NCBI GenBank assembly: GCA_036407035.1
Contig: DASXAA010000241.1
Span: forward strand, 1 to 22,421
Length of the DNA: 22,421 bases
Direction of reading: 5' to 3'
From: JACVRW01 sp036407035
Lineage (GTDB): Bacteria; Actinomycetota; Thermoleophilia; Solirubrobacterales; Thermoleophilaceae
Shown here piece after piece: positions 8,892 to 16,527 of this stretch. Below the pieces are notes generated by a model. That model did no database searches, had not been told where the DNA came from, and worked only from the letters and a program-made list of their open reading frames with translations. How positions within the stretch are numbered: position 1 is the first letter of the stretch; each line of letters opens with the position of its first letter. A program made the position numbers and the translations under genes.

Positions 8892-9304
8892 GGCCGCACC
8901 CGGAACAGCGGCTGGCCGTACTCCACGAGCTGGGCGTTGTCGGCGCAGACCTCCACGATCGTTCCGGCCGTGCCGGCCCGGATCGAGTTCATCATCTTCA
9001 TCACCTCGATCAGGCAGACGACCGTGTCCTCCTCCACGCGCGCGCCGACGTCCACGAACGGCGCCGCCCCCGGCGACTCGGCGCGGTAGAAGGTGCCGAG
9101 CATCGGCGCGTCGACCGTGGCCGCGCCGTCGCTCTCGGCGGTCGGCGCGGCGGCGGGCTCCGGAGGCGCCTCCGGGGCGGGCTCCGCGGCGTTCCCGCGC
9201 CGCACGTGCAGGCGGAACTCGGGCGTCTCGATCCGCAGCTCGGCGAGCTTCGACTCGTCGATGATCCGCAGGATCTCCGACACGTCCTCGTCGCTGAGCG
9301 CCAT
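8888..9304 (-). CDS. Biotin carboxyl carrier protein (AccB-type)
   Basis: A 138-residue carrier that shuttles CO2 on biotin between a biotin carboxylase and the adjacent carboxyltransferase. Residues 1-35 resemble the AccB N-terminus (SEILRIIDESKLAELRIE). An Ala/Pro/Glu linker spans about 38-62, and the biotinyl domain covers 64-138, with biotinyl Lys103 in EVMKMMN. The ATG at 9304 shares one base with the previous stop (TGATG), and the gene overlaps the next by GTGA, so its product is stoichiometrically coupled to both neighbours. The full AccB-like N-terminus could mean it also pairs with AccC. No biotin carboxylase gene exists in the window, so that subunit must come from elsewhere. Confidence 0.92.
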   Translation of the reverse strand: MALSDEDVSEILRIIDESKLAELRIETPEFRLHVRRGNAAEPAPEAPPEPAAAPTAESDGAATVDAPMLGTFYRAESPGAAPFVDVGARVEEDTVVCLIEVMKMMNSIRAGTAGTIVEVCADNAQLVEYGQPLFRVRP

Positions 9305-10377
9305 CAGCGCTTCTCCGGCCAGGCGCCGAAGGTGCCCATGACGAGCTCGATCGCCGACGGCCGCTCGCGCTGCTTCGGCGCAGTCTTCGTCACCGTGACC
9401 GGCCGGGACTGGACGACGAACAGGCCCTCGGGCAGTGCCGACCCGCGGGCGATCGCCCACTCGATGTCCTGGTGCGAGCCGAAGTAGTCCTCCACGCGCC
9501 GCCCGACGTCCACGAGCAGGGCGAGGGTGTCCGCGGTCAGGCAGGCGGCGTCGCTGCGCTCGGCGGGGACCTCGCGCCGCTCGGCCCCGTGGCCGCCGGG
9601 GTGCGGCACGTACTCCACCCGTTTCGGGTTCAGCTGCTCGCGCACCACCTCGCGTGTGACTTTGCTGACGAGGTAGTCGTCCGGTGTGACCTCGCCGCCG
9701 ACCACGGCGAGGCCGAGGCCCCAGGCCGCGTTCACGGCGACCATGCTCGGGTCGCCGCTCACCGGGTTGCAGGTGAACATGACGCCGGACACCTCGGCGT
9801 CGACCATCAGCTGCACCGCCACGCCCATGGCCGGCGCATGCGCGGCCTCGCCGAGGCCGGCGCGGTAGCTGATCGCCGTCGGGCTGTAGAGGCTGACCCA
9901 GCAGTCGCGCAGGGCGTCGCACACGTCGGCGGCGCCGCGCACCCAGAGATAGGTCTCCTGCTGGCCGGCGAACGTCGCCTCGTGGCTGTCCTCTCCGAGC
10001 GCGCTCGAGCGCACCGCCACCGGCGGCTCCGGATCGCCGGCGGCCTCCGACAGCTCGGCGTACCGCCGTGTCACCTCGTCGCGGACCGCGTCCGGCACGG
10101 GCGCGGCGCGCATCGCCTCGGCGATCGCGCTCGACGCGGCGCCGACGGCGTTCACGTCGCCCGGCGCCGCGCCCTCGAGCGCCGACGCGATCACCGGCTC
10201 GAGCTTCGCTTCGGCGAGGAACGCGAAGAACGCCGCGGTGGACACCGCGAACCCGGGCGGCACCGGGATCCCCGCCGCGATCAGCTCACCCAGCGTCGAG
10301 CTCTTGCCGCCGAAGGCGGCCGCGTCCGCCTGACGCAGCTCCGAGAGCGGGCGGGTGTGCTCGTCAGCCGGCCCCGT
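9304..10377 (-). CDS. PPDK/PEP-synthase N-terminal ATP-binding domain protein (phenylphosphate synthase beta-like)
   Basis: A stand-alone ATP-grasp-like nucleotide-binding subunit of the pyruvate phosphate dikinase/PEP synthase N-terminal type, which would phosphorylate the catalytic histidine of the neighbouring protein using ATP. Motifs: FGGKSSTLGELIAAGIPVPPGF, VAVRSSALGEDS, FAGQQETYL, VSGVMFTCNP, WGLGLAVVGGEVTPDDY, DIEWAI and VVQSRPVT. The swivelling histidine and TIM-barrel domains of a full PEP synthase are absent. The start is unresolved: the conserved GGKSS segment lies upstream of the only canonical in-frame start (GTG 10263). ACG at 10377 is chosen because it has GGGGAGG six bases upstream and keeps the whole domain; CTG at 10338 is an alternative. 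Depending on the start it overlaps or abuts the stop of the mobile-domain gene. The stop shares a base with the biotin carrier ATG. Confidence 0.85.
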   Translation of the reverse strand, partial: TGPADEHTRPLSELRQADAAAFGGKSSTLGELIAAGIPVPPGFAVSTAAFFAFLAEAKLEPVIASALEGAAPGDVNAVGAASSAIAEAMRAAPVPDAVRDEVTRRYAELSEAAGDPEPPVAVRSSALGEDSHEATFAGQQETYLWVRGAADVCDALRDCWVSLYSPTAISYRAGLGEAAHAPAMGVAVQLMVDAEVSGVMFTCNPVSGDPSMVAVNAAWGLGLAVVGGEVTPDDYLVSKVTREVVREQLNPKRVEYVPHPGGHGAERREVPAERSDAACLTADTLALLVDVGRRVEDYFGSHQDIEWAIARGSALPEGLFVVQSRPVTVTKTAPKQRERPSAIELVMGTFGAWPEKR

Positions 10378-12211
10378 CGGAGTCCTCCCCGAGGATCGTG
10401 ACGACGCCGGTGGAGCCGTCCACGCGGATCGTCTGCCCGGTGCGGATCCCCGAGGTCGCCCTGCCGGTGCCGACCACCGCCGGCAGGCCGTACTCGCGGC
10501 AGACGATCGCGGCGTGCGACATCACGCCGCCGATGTCGGTCACCGCCGCCCTGATCTTCGAGAAGATCGGCGCCCACGCCGGCGAGGTGATCGTGCAAAC
10601 GAGGATCTCGCCGTCCCGCACGTCCGACAGCTGGCCGACCGTCTTCACCACGCGGGCGGGGCCCTCGGCCACGCCCGGCGAGGCCGCCGCCCCGCTCAGC
10701 TCCGAGCCGCCCTCCTGCTGGCGCGCCCACTCCTGCACGCGCTGGGTCGTCACGCCCCAGAGCATGATCGTCATCGGGTCGGTCACGGCCTCGGGTGTGA
10801 TGCCGAGCGCCGGCGGCGGCGTCCAGTCCTCGAGCTTCGCGAGCAGCTCCTTGCGCCGCGCCGCGATCGGCGGCCAGTGCTTCGGGCCGAGCGGCTCGCC
10901 GCCGGTGGCCCAGGTCAGCACGAGCTCGTCGAGCGCGGACGCCACCTCGTGGCGCCCGAGCTGGAAGACGTCCTCGCCGTCGTCGAGGAAGCCGTGCTCG
11001 GCGAGCAGCCCGCCGAACTCGCGCATCTTGTTCCACCAGGTCGTGAGGAACCAGTAGTCGCAGTAGAACTTGTGCTCCTCCACGTAGGGGAACACGGTCC
11101 GGGACAGGTTCATCAGCTCGTCGAACGTCGCGCGCGACTCGTCGTCGAGCAGGGCGCCGTACTCCTCCGCGAGGCGGTCGCGCTCGGCGGCCAGCTCGTC
11201 CGTCGGCCGCTCGATGTCCTCGCCCGCCTGCAGCGCGTTCACGTGCCCGATCAGCGACGCGAACGGGATGCTGGGATCGTCCTTCCAGCTGCCGTAGTAG
11301 TGGTAGAGCCCGTCGCCGGTGGCCATGTTGAACCACGGGTCCTTGACCTGCTCGAGCTCCTCGAGCCAGCGGCGGCCGTCCTCACTCCCGGACAGCTCGT
11401 CCTCGATCTCGGCCGAGGTGCGCCCCTCGACGAACGCGGAGCCCACGCCAGTGTCGATCGCCAGCCGGGCGAGCCGGCGCAGCTCGGCGTCGGGCTTGAA
11501 CAGGAGCACGTCGATGCCGGCCACCATCTGCGCGATGTGCTGGTCCGGCACGTCCGGGAGGTGCGTCTTGACGAAGTCCGCGAAGGTCGCGTAGGCCCCG
11601 TAGCCGAGCAGCAGGAACTCGAAGTGGTGCTGCCACATGAGATCGCCGCAGCGGAGCGTCCGGTGGTACGAGTCGAGCACCTCGTAGAAGGCCGTGTTGC
11701 GCGCGTCGTCGAACATGACCTCGTCCGGCTCGTACTTGGGCAGCTCGGGCACGCGCAGCGCCGTGATCTCGTTGATCAGCGCCTCCATCTTGCGCTTCCA
11801 CTTGGAGTAGAGGTCGCCCCAGTTCTGGAAGTAGTGCCCGGCGCGGCGCTGGAAGAACTCGGCCCGCTCCGCGATCTGCTGCGGGTCGCTGACCGGGTTG
11901 CCCGAGATGTACACGTAGCCGTTGACGACGCGGTAGTCGATTCCCATCGCCGGCGGGACCGCGAAGACCCGGTTCTGCCACGAGCCGACGGCCTGGTAGG
12001 GCGAGTCGATACAGGCGACGTCGAACGCCGGCATCGGCAGCGGGAAGTGCATCGAGTTCCAGAACCAGAAGCGGTTCTCGTCCTTCTCGCGGCGGTGCTC
12101 GTCGAAGAGCGCGTAATACGGATACATCTCCTCCCAGCCCTCACAGCCCGCCGGCGTCTCGATCGAGTACGGGCTGGGAAACGCTCCGACCTTGGATTCC
12201 GTCGTGGCCAT
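10364..12211 (-). CDS. PEP-utilizing mobile (swivelling histidine) domain protein, phenylphosphate synthase alpha-like
   Basis: A 615-residue protein whose last 100 or so residues are the phosphohistidine domain of PEP synthase/PPDK-type enzymes: GAAASPGVAEGPARVV, then GGVMSHAAIVCREYGLPAVVG with catalytic His566. Residues 1-490 are not a PEP-binding TIM barrel. They are rich in Trp, Tyr and Phe (FWFWNSMHFPLPM, NWGDLYSKWKRKM, MWQHHFEFLLLGYG) and presumably form the acceptor-binding domain. Size, histidine position and an adjacent separate ATP-binding gene match the catalytic pair of phenylphosphate synthase (established family); rifampin phosphotransferase has related domains in one chain. The phosphate acceptor here is unknown; a ketone enol is my inference. 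ATG 12211 has a strong GGAGGAGG five bases upstream. It is the first gene of the leftward operon and diverges from TetR. Confidence 0.87.
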   Translation of the reverse strand: MATTESKVGAFPSPYSIETPAGCEGWEEMYPYYALFDEHRREKDENRFWFWNSMHFPLPMPAFDVACIDSPYQAVGSWQNRVFAVPPAMGIDYRVVNGYVYISGNPVSDPQQIAERAEFFQRRAGHYFQNWGDLYSKWKRKMEALINEITALRVPELPKYEPDEVMFDDARNTAFYEVLDSYHRTLRCGDLMWQHHFEFLLLGYGAYATFADFVKTHLPDVPDQHIAQMVAGIDVLLFKPDAELRRLARLAIDTGVGSAFVEGRTSAEIEDELSGSEDGRRWLEELEQVKDPWFNMATGDGLYHYYGSWKDDPSIPFASLIGHVNALQAGEDIERPTDELAAERDRLAEEYGALLDDESRATFDELMNLSRTVFPYVEEHKFYCDYWFLTTWWNKMREFGGLLAEHGFLDDGEDVFQLGRHEVASALDELVLTWATGGEPLGPKHWPPIAARRKELLAKLEDWTPPPALGITPEAVTDPMTIMLWGVTTQRVQEWARQQEGGSELSGAAASPGVAEGPARVVKTVGQLSDVRDGEILVCTITSPAWAPIFSKIRAAVTDIGGVMSHAAIVCREYGLPAVVGTGRATSGIRTGQTIRVDGSTGVVTILGEDSDGAG

Positions 12212-12333
12212 GGGACTCCTCCTCCCGGAGCGCGCCGGCGGGGCCGGCGCCGCGATGGCCCTATTTATATGACACGAAGCCGGAGCGGCTCCTTACCCGC
12301 ATAGAAATTTATATTGCGGTAAATTGTCGCGCG
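12212..12333. promoter_or_regulatory. Divergent promoter/operator region between the carboxylation operon and tetR
   Basis: A 122-base gap holding the only strongly AT-rich islands nearby. ATTTATAT occurs twice in direct orientation, at 12263-12270 and 12307-12314. The left copy contains a minus-strand TATAAA (12264-12269), a plausible -10 for the leftward operon, with a leader of about 45 bases. The right copy contains TATATT (12310-12315), a plausible -10 for tetR, whose ATG is only 18 bases further on. An inverted repeat AATTTA-8-TAAATT (12306-12325) overlaps this box and is a candidate TetR operator. No good -35 boxes are seen, so promoter calls are tentative. Confidence 0.5.
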
Positions 12334-12975
12334 ATGGCTCAGGCGAGCGCCCCTCCACGCACGCGCCTTCCCCGCGAGGAGCGCATGGAGCAGACCGTCG
12401 GGGCGGCGCACGCGCTGTTCGCCGACCGTGGCTACACCGCCGTCACGATGGACGACGTGGCGGCCGAGGTCGGGGTCACGAAGCCGCTGCTGTACCACTA
12501 CTTCGGCAACAAGGAGCGCCTCTACCTGGCGTGCCTCGAGCGCTCGGGTGACGCGCTCGTGGAGACGATCCTCGGCGCGGTCGCCACGACCGGGACCTCC
12601 GCCGAGGCGCTCGGGGCCGGCCTGCGCGCCTTCTTCGCGTTCGTGGACGACGACCGGGCGGCGTGGGGGGTGCTGTTCGACGAGACGCTCCCGGCGGGCG
12701 GGGAGATCGCGGAGCGCGTGGGCGTGTACCGCTCACGTCTCAGCGACCTGGTGGCAGGCGCCCTGCTCGAGCAGATCCCCGCGTCCCGCCGCAACCGCGC
12801 GCGGGTGGAGGTCGAGGCGCTCTCGGCCGCGGTGCTGGGCGCCGCCGAGGCACTCGCCCGCTGGTGGCTGCGCACCGGCGCACTTTCCGCGGCGGAGGTG
12901 GCGGACCTGCTCGTGGCCTCGCTCGAGCCCGGCCTGAGGCGTCGCTCGGCGCCGCGGCGAGGAGCGGCGCGATGA
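12334..12975 (+). CDS. TetR/AcrR family transcriptional regulator
   Basis: A 213-residue regulator with the TetR DNA-binding domain at about residues 22-68: AAHALFADRGYTAVTMDDVA, VGVTKPLLYHYFGNKERLYL. The C-terminal ligand domain is divergent and Ala-rich, as usual. It is probably a repressor relieved by a pathway metabolite. It lies first in the rightward operon, overlapping the thiolase start (ATGA), and diverges from the mobile-domain gene, so it is placed to control both operons through the 122-base gap. ATG 12334 has no evident ribosome site; a nearly leaderless transcript would explain that, and ATG 12385 is a less likely alternative. A CoA-thioester or ketone ligand is inference. Confidence 0.92.
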   Translation: MAQASAPPRTRLPREERMEQTVGAAHALFADRGYTAVTMDDVAAEVGVTKPLLYHYFGNKERLYLACLERSGDALVETILGAVATTGTSAEALGAGLRAFFAFVDDDRAAWGVLFDETLPAGGEIAERVGVYRSRLSDLVAGALLEQIPASRRNRARVEVEALSAAVLGAAEALARWWLRTGALSAAEVADLLVASLEPGLRRRSAPRRGAAR

Positions 12976-14252
12976 GCGCCGCGCCGCGCCGGGTGGCCAT
13001 CCTCGGCGGCAACCGCATCCCATTCGCGCGCTCGAACAGCGCGTACGCCCACGCGACCGCGCAGGACATGCTCACGGCGGCGCTGGACGGGCTCGTGGAG
13101 CGCTTCTCGCTCCAGGGCGAGCGGCTCGGCGAGGTGGCCGGCGGCGCGGTGCTGAAGCACCCGCGCGACCGCGACCTGACGCGCGAGAGCGTGCTGGGCA
13201 CTGCGCTCGCGCCGGAGACGCCGGCCTACGACGTGCAGCAGGCGTGCGGCACCGGCCTTGAGGCGACCGTGCTGGTCGCGAACAAGATCGCCCTCGGCCA
13301 GGCCGACTCCGGCATCGCCTGCGGCGCGGACACCACGTCCGACGCCCCCATCGGCCTCAACGAGGACCTGCGCGAGGTGCTGCTCGACGCCAACCGCTCG
13401 CGCTCGACGGCCGGCAAGCTGCGCGCGCTCACCCGTGTGCGCCCAGGCCACGTGGTGCCGGCCATCCCGCGCAACGAGGAGCCGCGCACGGGGCTCTCGA
13501 TGGGCGAGCACTGCGCGCTGATGGCGCGCGAGTGGGGGATCGAGCGCGAGCAGCAGGACGAGCTGGCCGCGCGCAGCCACCGCAACCTCGCGGCGGCCTA
13601 CGAGCGCGGCTTCCACGCCGACCTCGTCATGCCCTACCTCGGGCTCGAGCGGGACGAGAACCTGCGGCCCGACTCCGACCCGGACCAGCTCGCCAGGCTG
13701 AGGCCCGTCTTCGGCGGCGAGGACGGCACGATGACCGCCGGCAACTCCACGCCGCTCAGCGACGGCGCAGCCGCGGTGCTGCTCGCGAGCGAGGACTGGG
13801 CGCGCGAGCGCGGGCTGCCGGTGCTGGCGTGGTTCGTCGACGCGCAGGTCGCCGCCGTCGACCACGTCCACAAGCGCGAGGGGCTCCTGATGGCGCCGGC
13901 GTACGCGATGCCGCGCCTGCTCGACCGCACCGGGCTCTCGCTGCAGGACTTCGACCTCTACGAGATCCACGAGGCGTTCGCCGCCCAGGTGCTCGCCACG
14001 CTGCGCGCGTGGGACGACCCCGTCTTCTGCCGCGAGCGCCTGGGCCGCGACGAGCCGCTCGGCGAGATCGACCGCGAGCGGCTGAACGTGAACGGCGGCT
14101 CGCTCGCCGCGGGCCACCCGTTCGCGGCCACCGGCGGCCGCATCGTCGCCGGGCTCGCGAAGGCGCTGCGCGACCGCGGCGGCGGCCGCGGCGCGATCAG
14201 CATCTGCGCCGCCGGCGGCCAGGGCGTGGTGGCGGTGCTGGAGGCTTCATGA
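12972..14252 (+). CDS. Acetyl-CoA C-acyltransferase (thiolase, FadI/FadA2-like)
   Basis: A 426-residue degradative-type thiolase that cleaves 3-oxoacyl-CoA with CoA to acetyl-CoA and a shortened acyl-CoA (acetoacetyl-CoA gives two acetyl-CoA). Nucleophile Cys92 is in DVQQACGTGLEA, His382 in LAAGHPFAATGGR, and acid/base Cys412 in ISICAAGGQG. The usual NEAF motif is IHEAFAAQ, as in FadI and trifunctional-protein beta subunits. It overlaps tetR and the next gene by ATGA. It can complete either the acetoacetate route of the divergent operon or the beta-oxidation set of its own operon. Chain-length preference cannot be read; resemblance to mycobacterial FadA2 is from gene order and general sequence. 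Confidence 0.93.
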   Translation: MSAAPRRVAILGGNRIPFARSNSAYAHATAQDMLTAALDGLVERFSLQGERLGEVAGGAVLKHPRDRDLTRESVLGTALAPETPAYDVQQACGTGLEATVLVANKIALGQADSGIACGADTTSDAPIGLNEDLREVLLDANRSRSTAGKLRALTRVRPGHVVPAIPRNEEPRTGLSMGEHCALMAREWGIEREQQDELAARSHRNLAAAYERGFHADLVMPYLGLERDENLRPDSDPDQLARLRPVFGGEDGTMTAGNSTPLSDGAAAVLLASEDWARERGLPVLAWFVDAQVAAVDHVHKREGLLMAPAYAMPRLLDRTGLSLQDFDLYEIHEAFAAQVLATLRAWDDPVFCRERLGRDEPLGEIDRERLNVNGGSLAAGHPFAATGGRIVAGLAKALRDRGGGRGAISICAAGGQGVVAVLEAS

Positions 14253-15643
14253 GCGACCGCTACGCCCAGGTGATCGGCACCCCGCCGGGCCGCTTCGTGG
14301 CACGGCGCGTCGGCCTGCCGCGGCCGGCGCCGCTGGAGCGATGGCGACCGGGCGCGCCGCTCGTGTCCGGGCGCGTGCTGCTCGGCGCCGCCCCCGGCGG
14401 GTGGCTGGCCGAGCCCGCGGCGCGCGTGCTCGCCTCGGCCGGCGTCCGGGCGGCGACGACGCCCGACCGGCCGCTGCGCGAAGCGGCCGCCGCGGCCGGG
14501 CTCGACGCGGCGCTCCACAACCGCAGGACCGCCGGCGAGGAGACGTTCAAGGCGCTCGTGTTCGACGCCACCGGGATCGCGGACTCGACGCGGCTCGTGG
14601 AGCTGCAGGGGTTCTTCCACCCCGAGGTGCCGCACCTCGAGCCGAGCGGCCGCGTGGTCGTGCTCGGCACGCCGCCGGCGAACTGCGGCGGCGGCCGCGC
14701 GGCGACGGCCCAGCGCGCCCTCGAGGGCTTCACGCGCGCTCTCGCCAAGGAGCTCGGCCGCGGCTCGACCGCGCAGCTCGTGCTCGTCGAGCCCGGCGGC
14801 GAGGACGAGATCGAGTCGACGCTCCGCTTCCTGCTGTCGCCGCGGTCGGCGTACGTGTCGGGCCAGGTCGTGCTGGTCGGCCCGGCTGTGGCGGCCGGAG
14901 AGGTCGACTGGAAGCGGCCGCTGGCCGGCAGGACGGCCCTCGTGACCGGCGCCGCGCGCGGCATCGGTGAGGCGATCGCCGAGACGCTCAGCCGCGACGG
15001 CGGGAACGTCGTGGCGCTCGACGTGCCGGCGCAGTCGGCGCAGCTGCGCGAGGTGGCGGACCGGCTGGGCGGCGACGCGTTCGAGCTGGACGTGACGGCG
15101 CCGGACGCCCCCGCAGCGGTCGCGGAGCGGTTCTCCGAGGGGATCGACGTGGTGGTGCACAACGCCGGCGTCACGCGCGACCGCACGCTCGCCAAGATGC
15201 CCGCCGACCGCTGGACCGAGCTGATGGAGATCAACCTCTCGAGCGAGGAGCGCATCAACGACGCGCTGCTCGACGCCGGCGTGCTGCGCCCGAACGGGCG
15301 GATCGTCTGCGTGTCGTCGGTGAGCGGCATCGCGGGCAACGCCGGGCAGACCAACTACTCCACGTCGAAGGCCGGCGTGATCGGCATGGTCGAGGCGCTG
15401 GCCCCGGTGGTGGCGGAGCGCGGCGTCACGATCAACGCCGTCGCGCCGGGCTTCATCGAGACGCAGATGACGAGCCGCATGCCCTTCGCCCTGCGCGAGG
15501 CGGGGCGGCGGATGAACAGCCTGTCCCAGGGAGGGCTGCCGGTCGACGTGGCCGAAGCGATCGCGTGGTTCGCGGGCTCGGGCTCGGGCAGTTTGAACGG
15601 CAACGTGGTGCGCGTGTGCGGCCAGAGCCTGATCGGAGCGTGA
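14249..15643 (+). CDS. High-molecular-weight 3-oxoacyl-thioester reductase (FabG4-like SDR)
   Basis: A 464-residue short-chain dehydrogenase with two Rossmann-like halves. The N-terminal half (about 1-215) lacks a clear cofactor motif and is presumably structural. The C-terminal half (about 225-460) is catalytic: VTGAARGIG (232-240), HNAGVTRD, Ser357 (VSSVSG), Tyr370 and Lys374 (YSTSKAG). This arrangement and length are those of HMW FabG4 of mycobacteria, which reduces 3-oxoacyl-CoA using NADH. It overlaps the thiolase stop (ATGA) and the MaoC start (TGATG), the same partners as in mycobacteria. It interconverts 3-oxo- and 3-hydroxyacyl-CoA, probably in the oxidative direction here. Confidence 0.92.
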   Translation: MSDRYAQVIGTPPGRFVARRVGLPRPAPLERWRPGAPLVSGRVLLGAAPGGWLAEPAARVLASAGVRAATTPDRPLREAAAAAGLDAALHNRRTAGEETFKALVFDATGIADSTRLVELQGFFHPEVPHLEPSGRVVVLGTPPANCGGGRAATAQRALEGFTRALAKELGRGSTAQLVLVEPGGEDEIESTLRFLLSPRSAYVSGQVVLVGPAVAAGEVDWKRPLAGRTALVTGAARGIGEAIAETLSRDGGNVVALDVPAQSAQLREVADRLGGDAFELDVTAPDAPAAVAERFSEGIDVVVHNAGVTRDRTLAKMPADRWTELMEINLSSEERINDALLDAGVLRPNGRIVCVSSVSGIAGNAGQTNYSTSKAGVIGMVEALAPVVAERGVTINAVAPGFIETQMTSRMPFALREAGRRMNSLSQGGLPVDVAEAIAWFAGSGSGSLNGNVVRVCGQSLIGA

Positions 15644-16527
15644 TGACGGCGCGCGAGCTCCGCACGGCGCCGAAGGTCCTGCCGCTCTACGCGCGGGCCG
15701 CCGCGCCACTCGTGCCCGGCGCGTCGCACCTGCCGTTCGTGCCCGGCGGGGGCGGCGAGATACCGGACCTCGAGCTGCGGCTCTCGGACGCGCCCGTCGA
15801 GCCGGCGCGGGTGGCCGCCTACGCGAAGGTGTGCGGCTTCACGCTGCGCGACACCGTCCCGGCGACCTACCCGCACGTGCTCGCGTTCCCGCTCCACATG
15901 GCGCTGATGGCCGACGGCCGCTTCCCGTTCGGCGCGATCGGGCTGGTGCACGTGGGCAACCGGATCGAGCAGCGGCGTCCCGTGCGGATCGGCGAGCCGC
16001 TGTCGCTGCGCGTGCGCGCGAGCGGCCTCGAGCCGCACCCGCGCGGGCGGACCTTCTCGATCCTCACCGAGGCGCTGGTGGGCGACGAGCCGGTGTGGGA
16101 GGAGACGAGCACGATCCTGCGCCGCGGCGGCGGCGGCGGGGCTGACGGCGCGCCGGCGCCGGCCGCCGCGAAGGCCGCCGAGCACGAGCCGCTCCCGGCG
16201 TCGGCAGAGTGGCATCTGCCGGGCGACCTCGGGCGCCGCTACGCCGCCGTGTCCGGCGACCGCAACCCGATCCACATGCACGCGCTGACCGCCAAGGCGC
16301 TCGGGTTCCCGCGCGCGATCGCCCACGGCATGTGGACCAAGGCGCGATGCCTCGCGGCGCTCGAGCCGCGGCTGCCGGCCGCCTACTCCGTGGACGTGCG
16401 CTTCCGGCGCCCACTGCTGCTGCCCGGCACGGTGGAGTTCGGCAGCTCGGCGGCCGACGGTGCGATCGACTTCTTCGTCCGCGGCGCCGAGCCGCACCTG
16501 GACGGCCGCGTGGAGCCCGCGTCGTGA
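15643..16527 (+). CDS. MaoC-type (R)-3-hydroxyacyl-thioester dehydratase/hydratase (HtdX-like)
   Basis: A 294-residue double hot-dog protein. The N-terminal half (about 40-160) is a degenerate hot-dog; an Ala/Gly/Pro linker spans about 162-180. The C-terminal half carries the hydratase-2 motif YAAVSGDRNPIH..GF..AIAHGM, with catalytic Asp206 and His211. It adds or removes water across enoyl-/3-hydroxyacyl thioesters. Size and position directly after an HMW FabG match HtdX. The TGATG junction with fabG and a GTGA junction with the next gene show tight coupling. It provides the hydration step between the acyl-CoA dehydrogenases and FabG. Confidence 0.91.
   Translation: MTARELRTAPKVLPLYARAAAPLVPGASHLPFVPGGGGEIPDLELRLSDAPVEPARVAAYAKVCGFTLRDTVPATYPHVLAFPLHMALMADGRFPFGAIGLVHVGNRIEQRRPVRIGEPLSLRVRASGLEPHPRGRTFSILTEALVGDEPVWEETSTILRRGGGGGADGAPAPAAAKAAEHEPLPASAEWHLPGDLGRRYAAVSGDRNPIHMHALTAKALGFPRAIAHGMWTKARCLAALEPRLPAAYSVDVRFRRPLLLPGTVEFGSSAADGAIDFFVRGAEPHLDGRVEPAS

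Noticed and set aside
10360..10385. RF2-like programmed +1 frameshift at GGC TGA C fusing the two phosphotransfer proteins
   Set aside because: The P-site codon GGC would have to re-pair on GCT, which is poor for slippage, and known homologous pairs are separate subunits. Kept only as a minor alternative within the start-codon finding.
9304..12211. Complete PEP synthase or pyruvate phosphate dikinase split by a frameshift
   Set aside because: The C-terminal PEP-binding barrel is missing, the domain order is different, and both parts are intact coding units.
10355..12304. Plus-strand open frame of 649 codons opposite the mobile-domain protein
   Set aside because: It is a low-complexity shadow; the opposite strand encodes a conserved phosphohistidine domain with a strong ribosome site.
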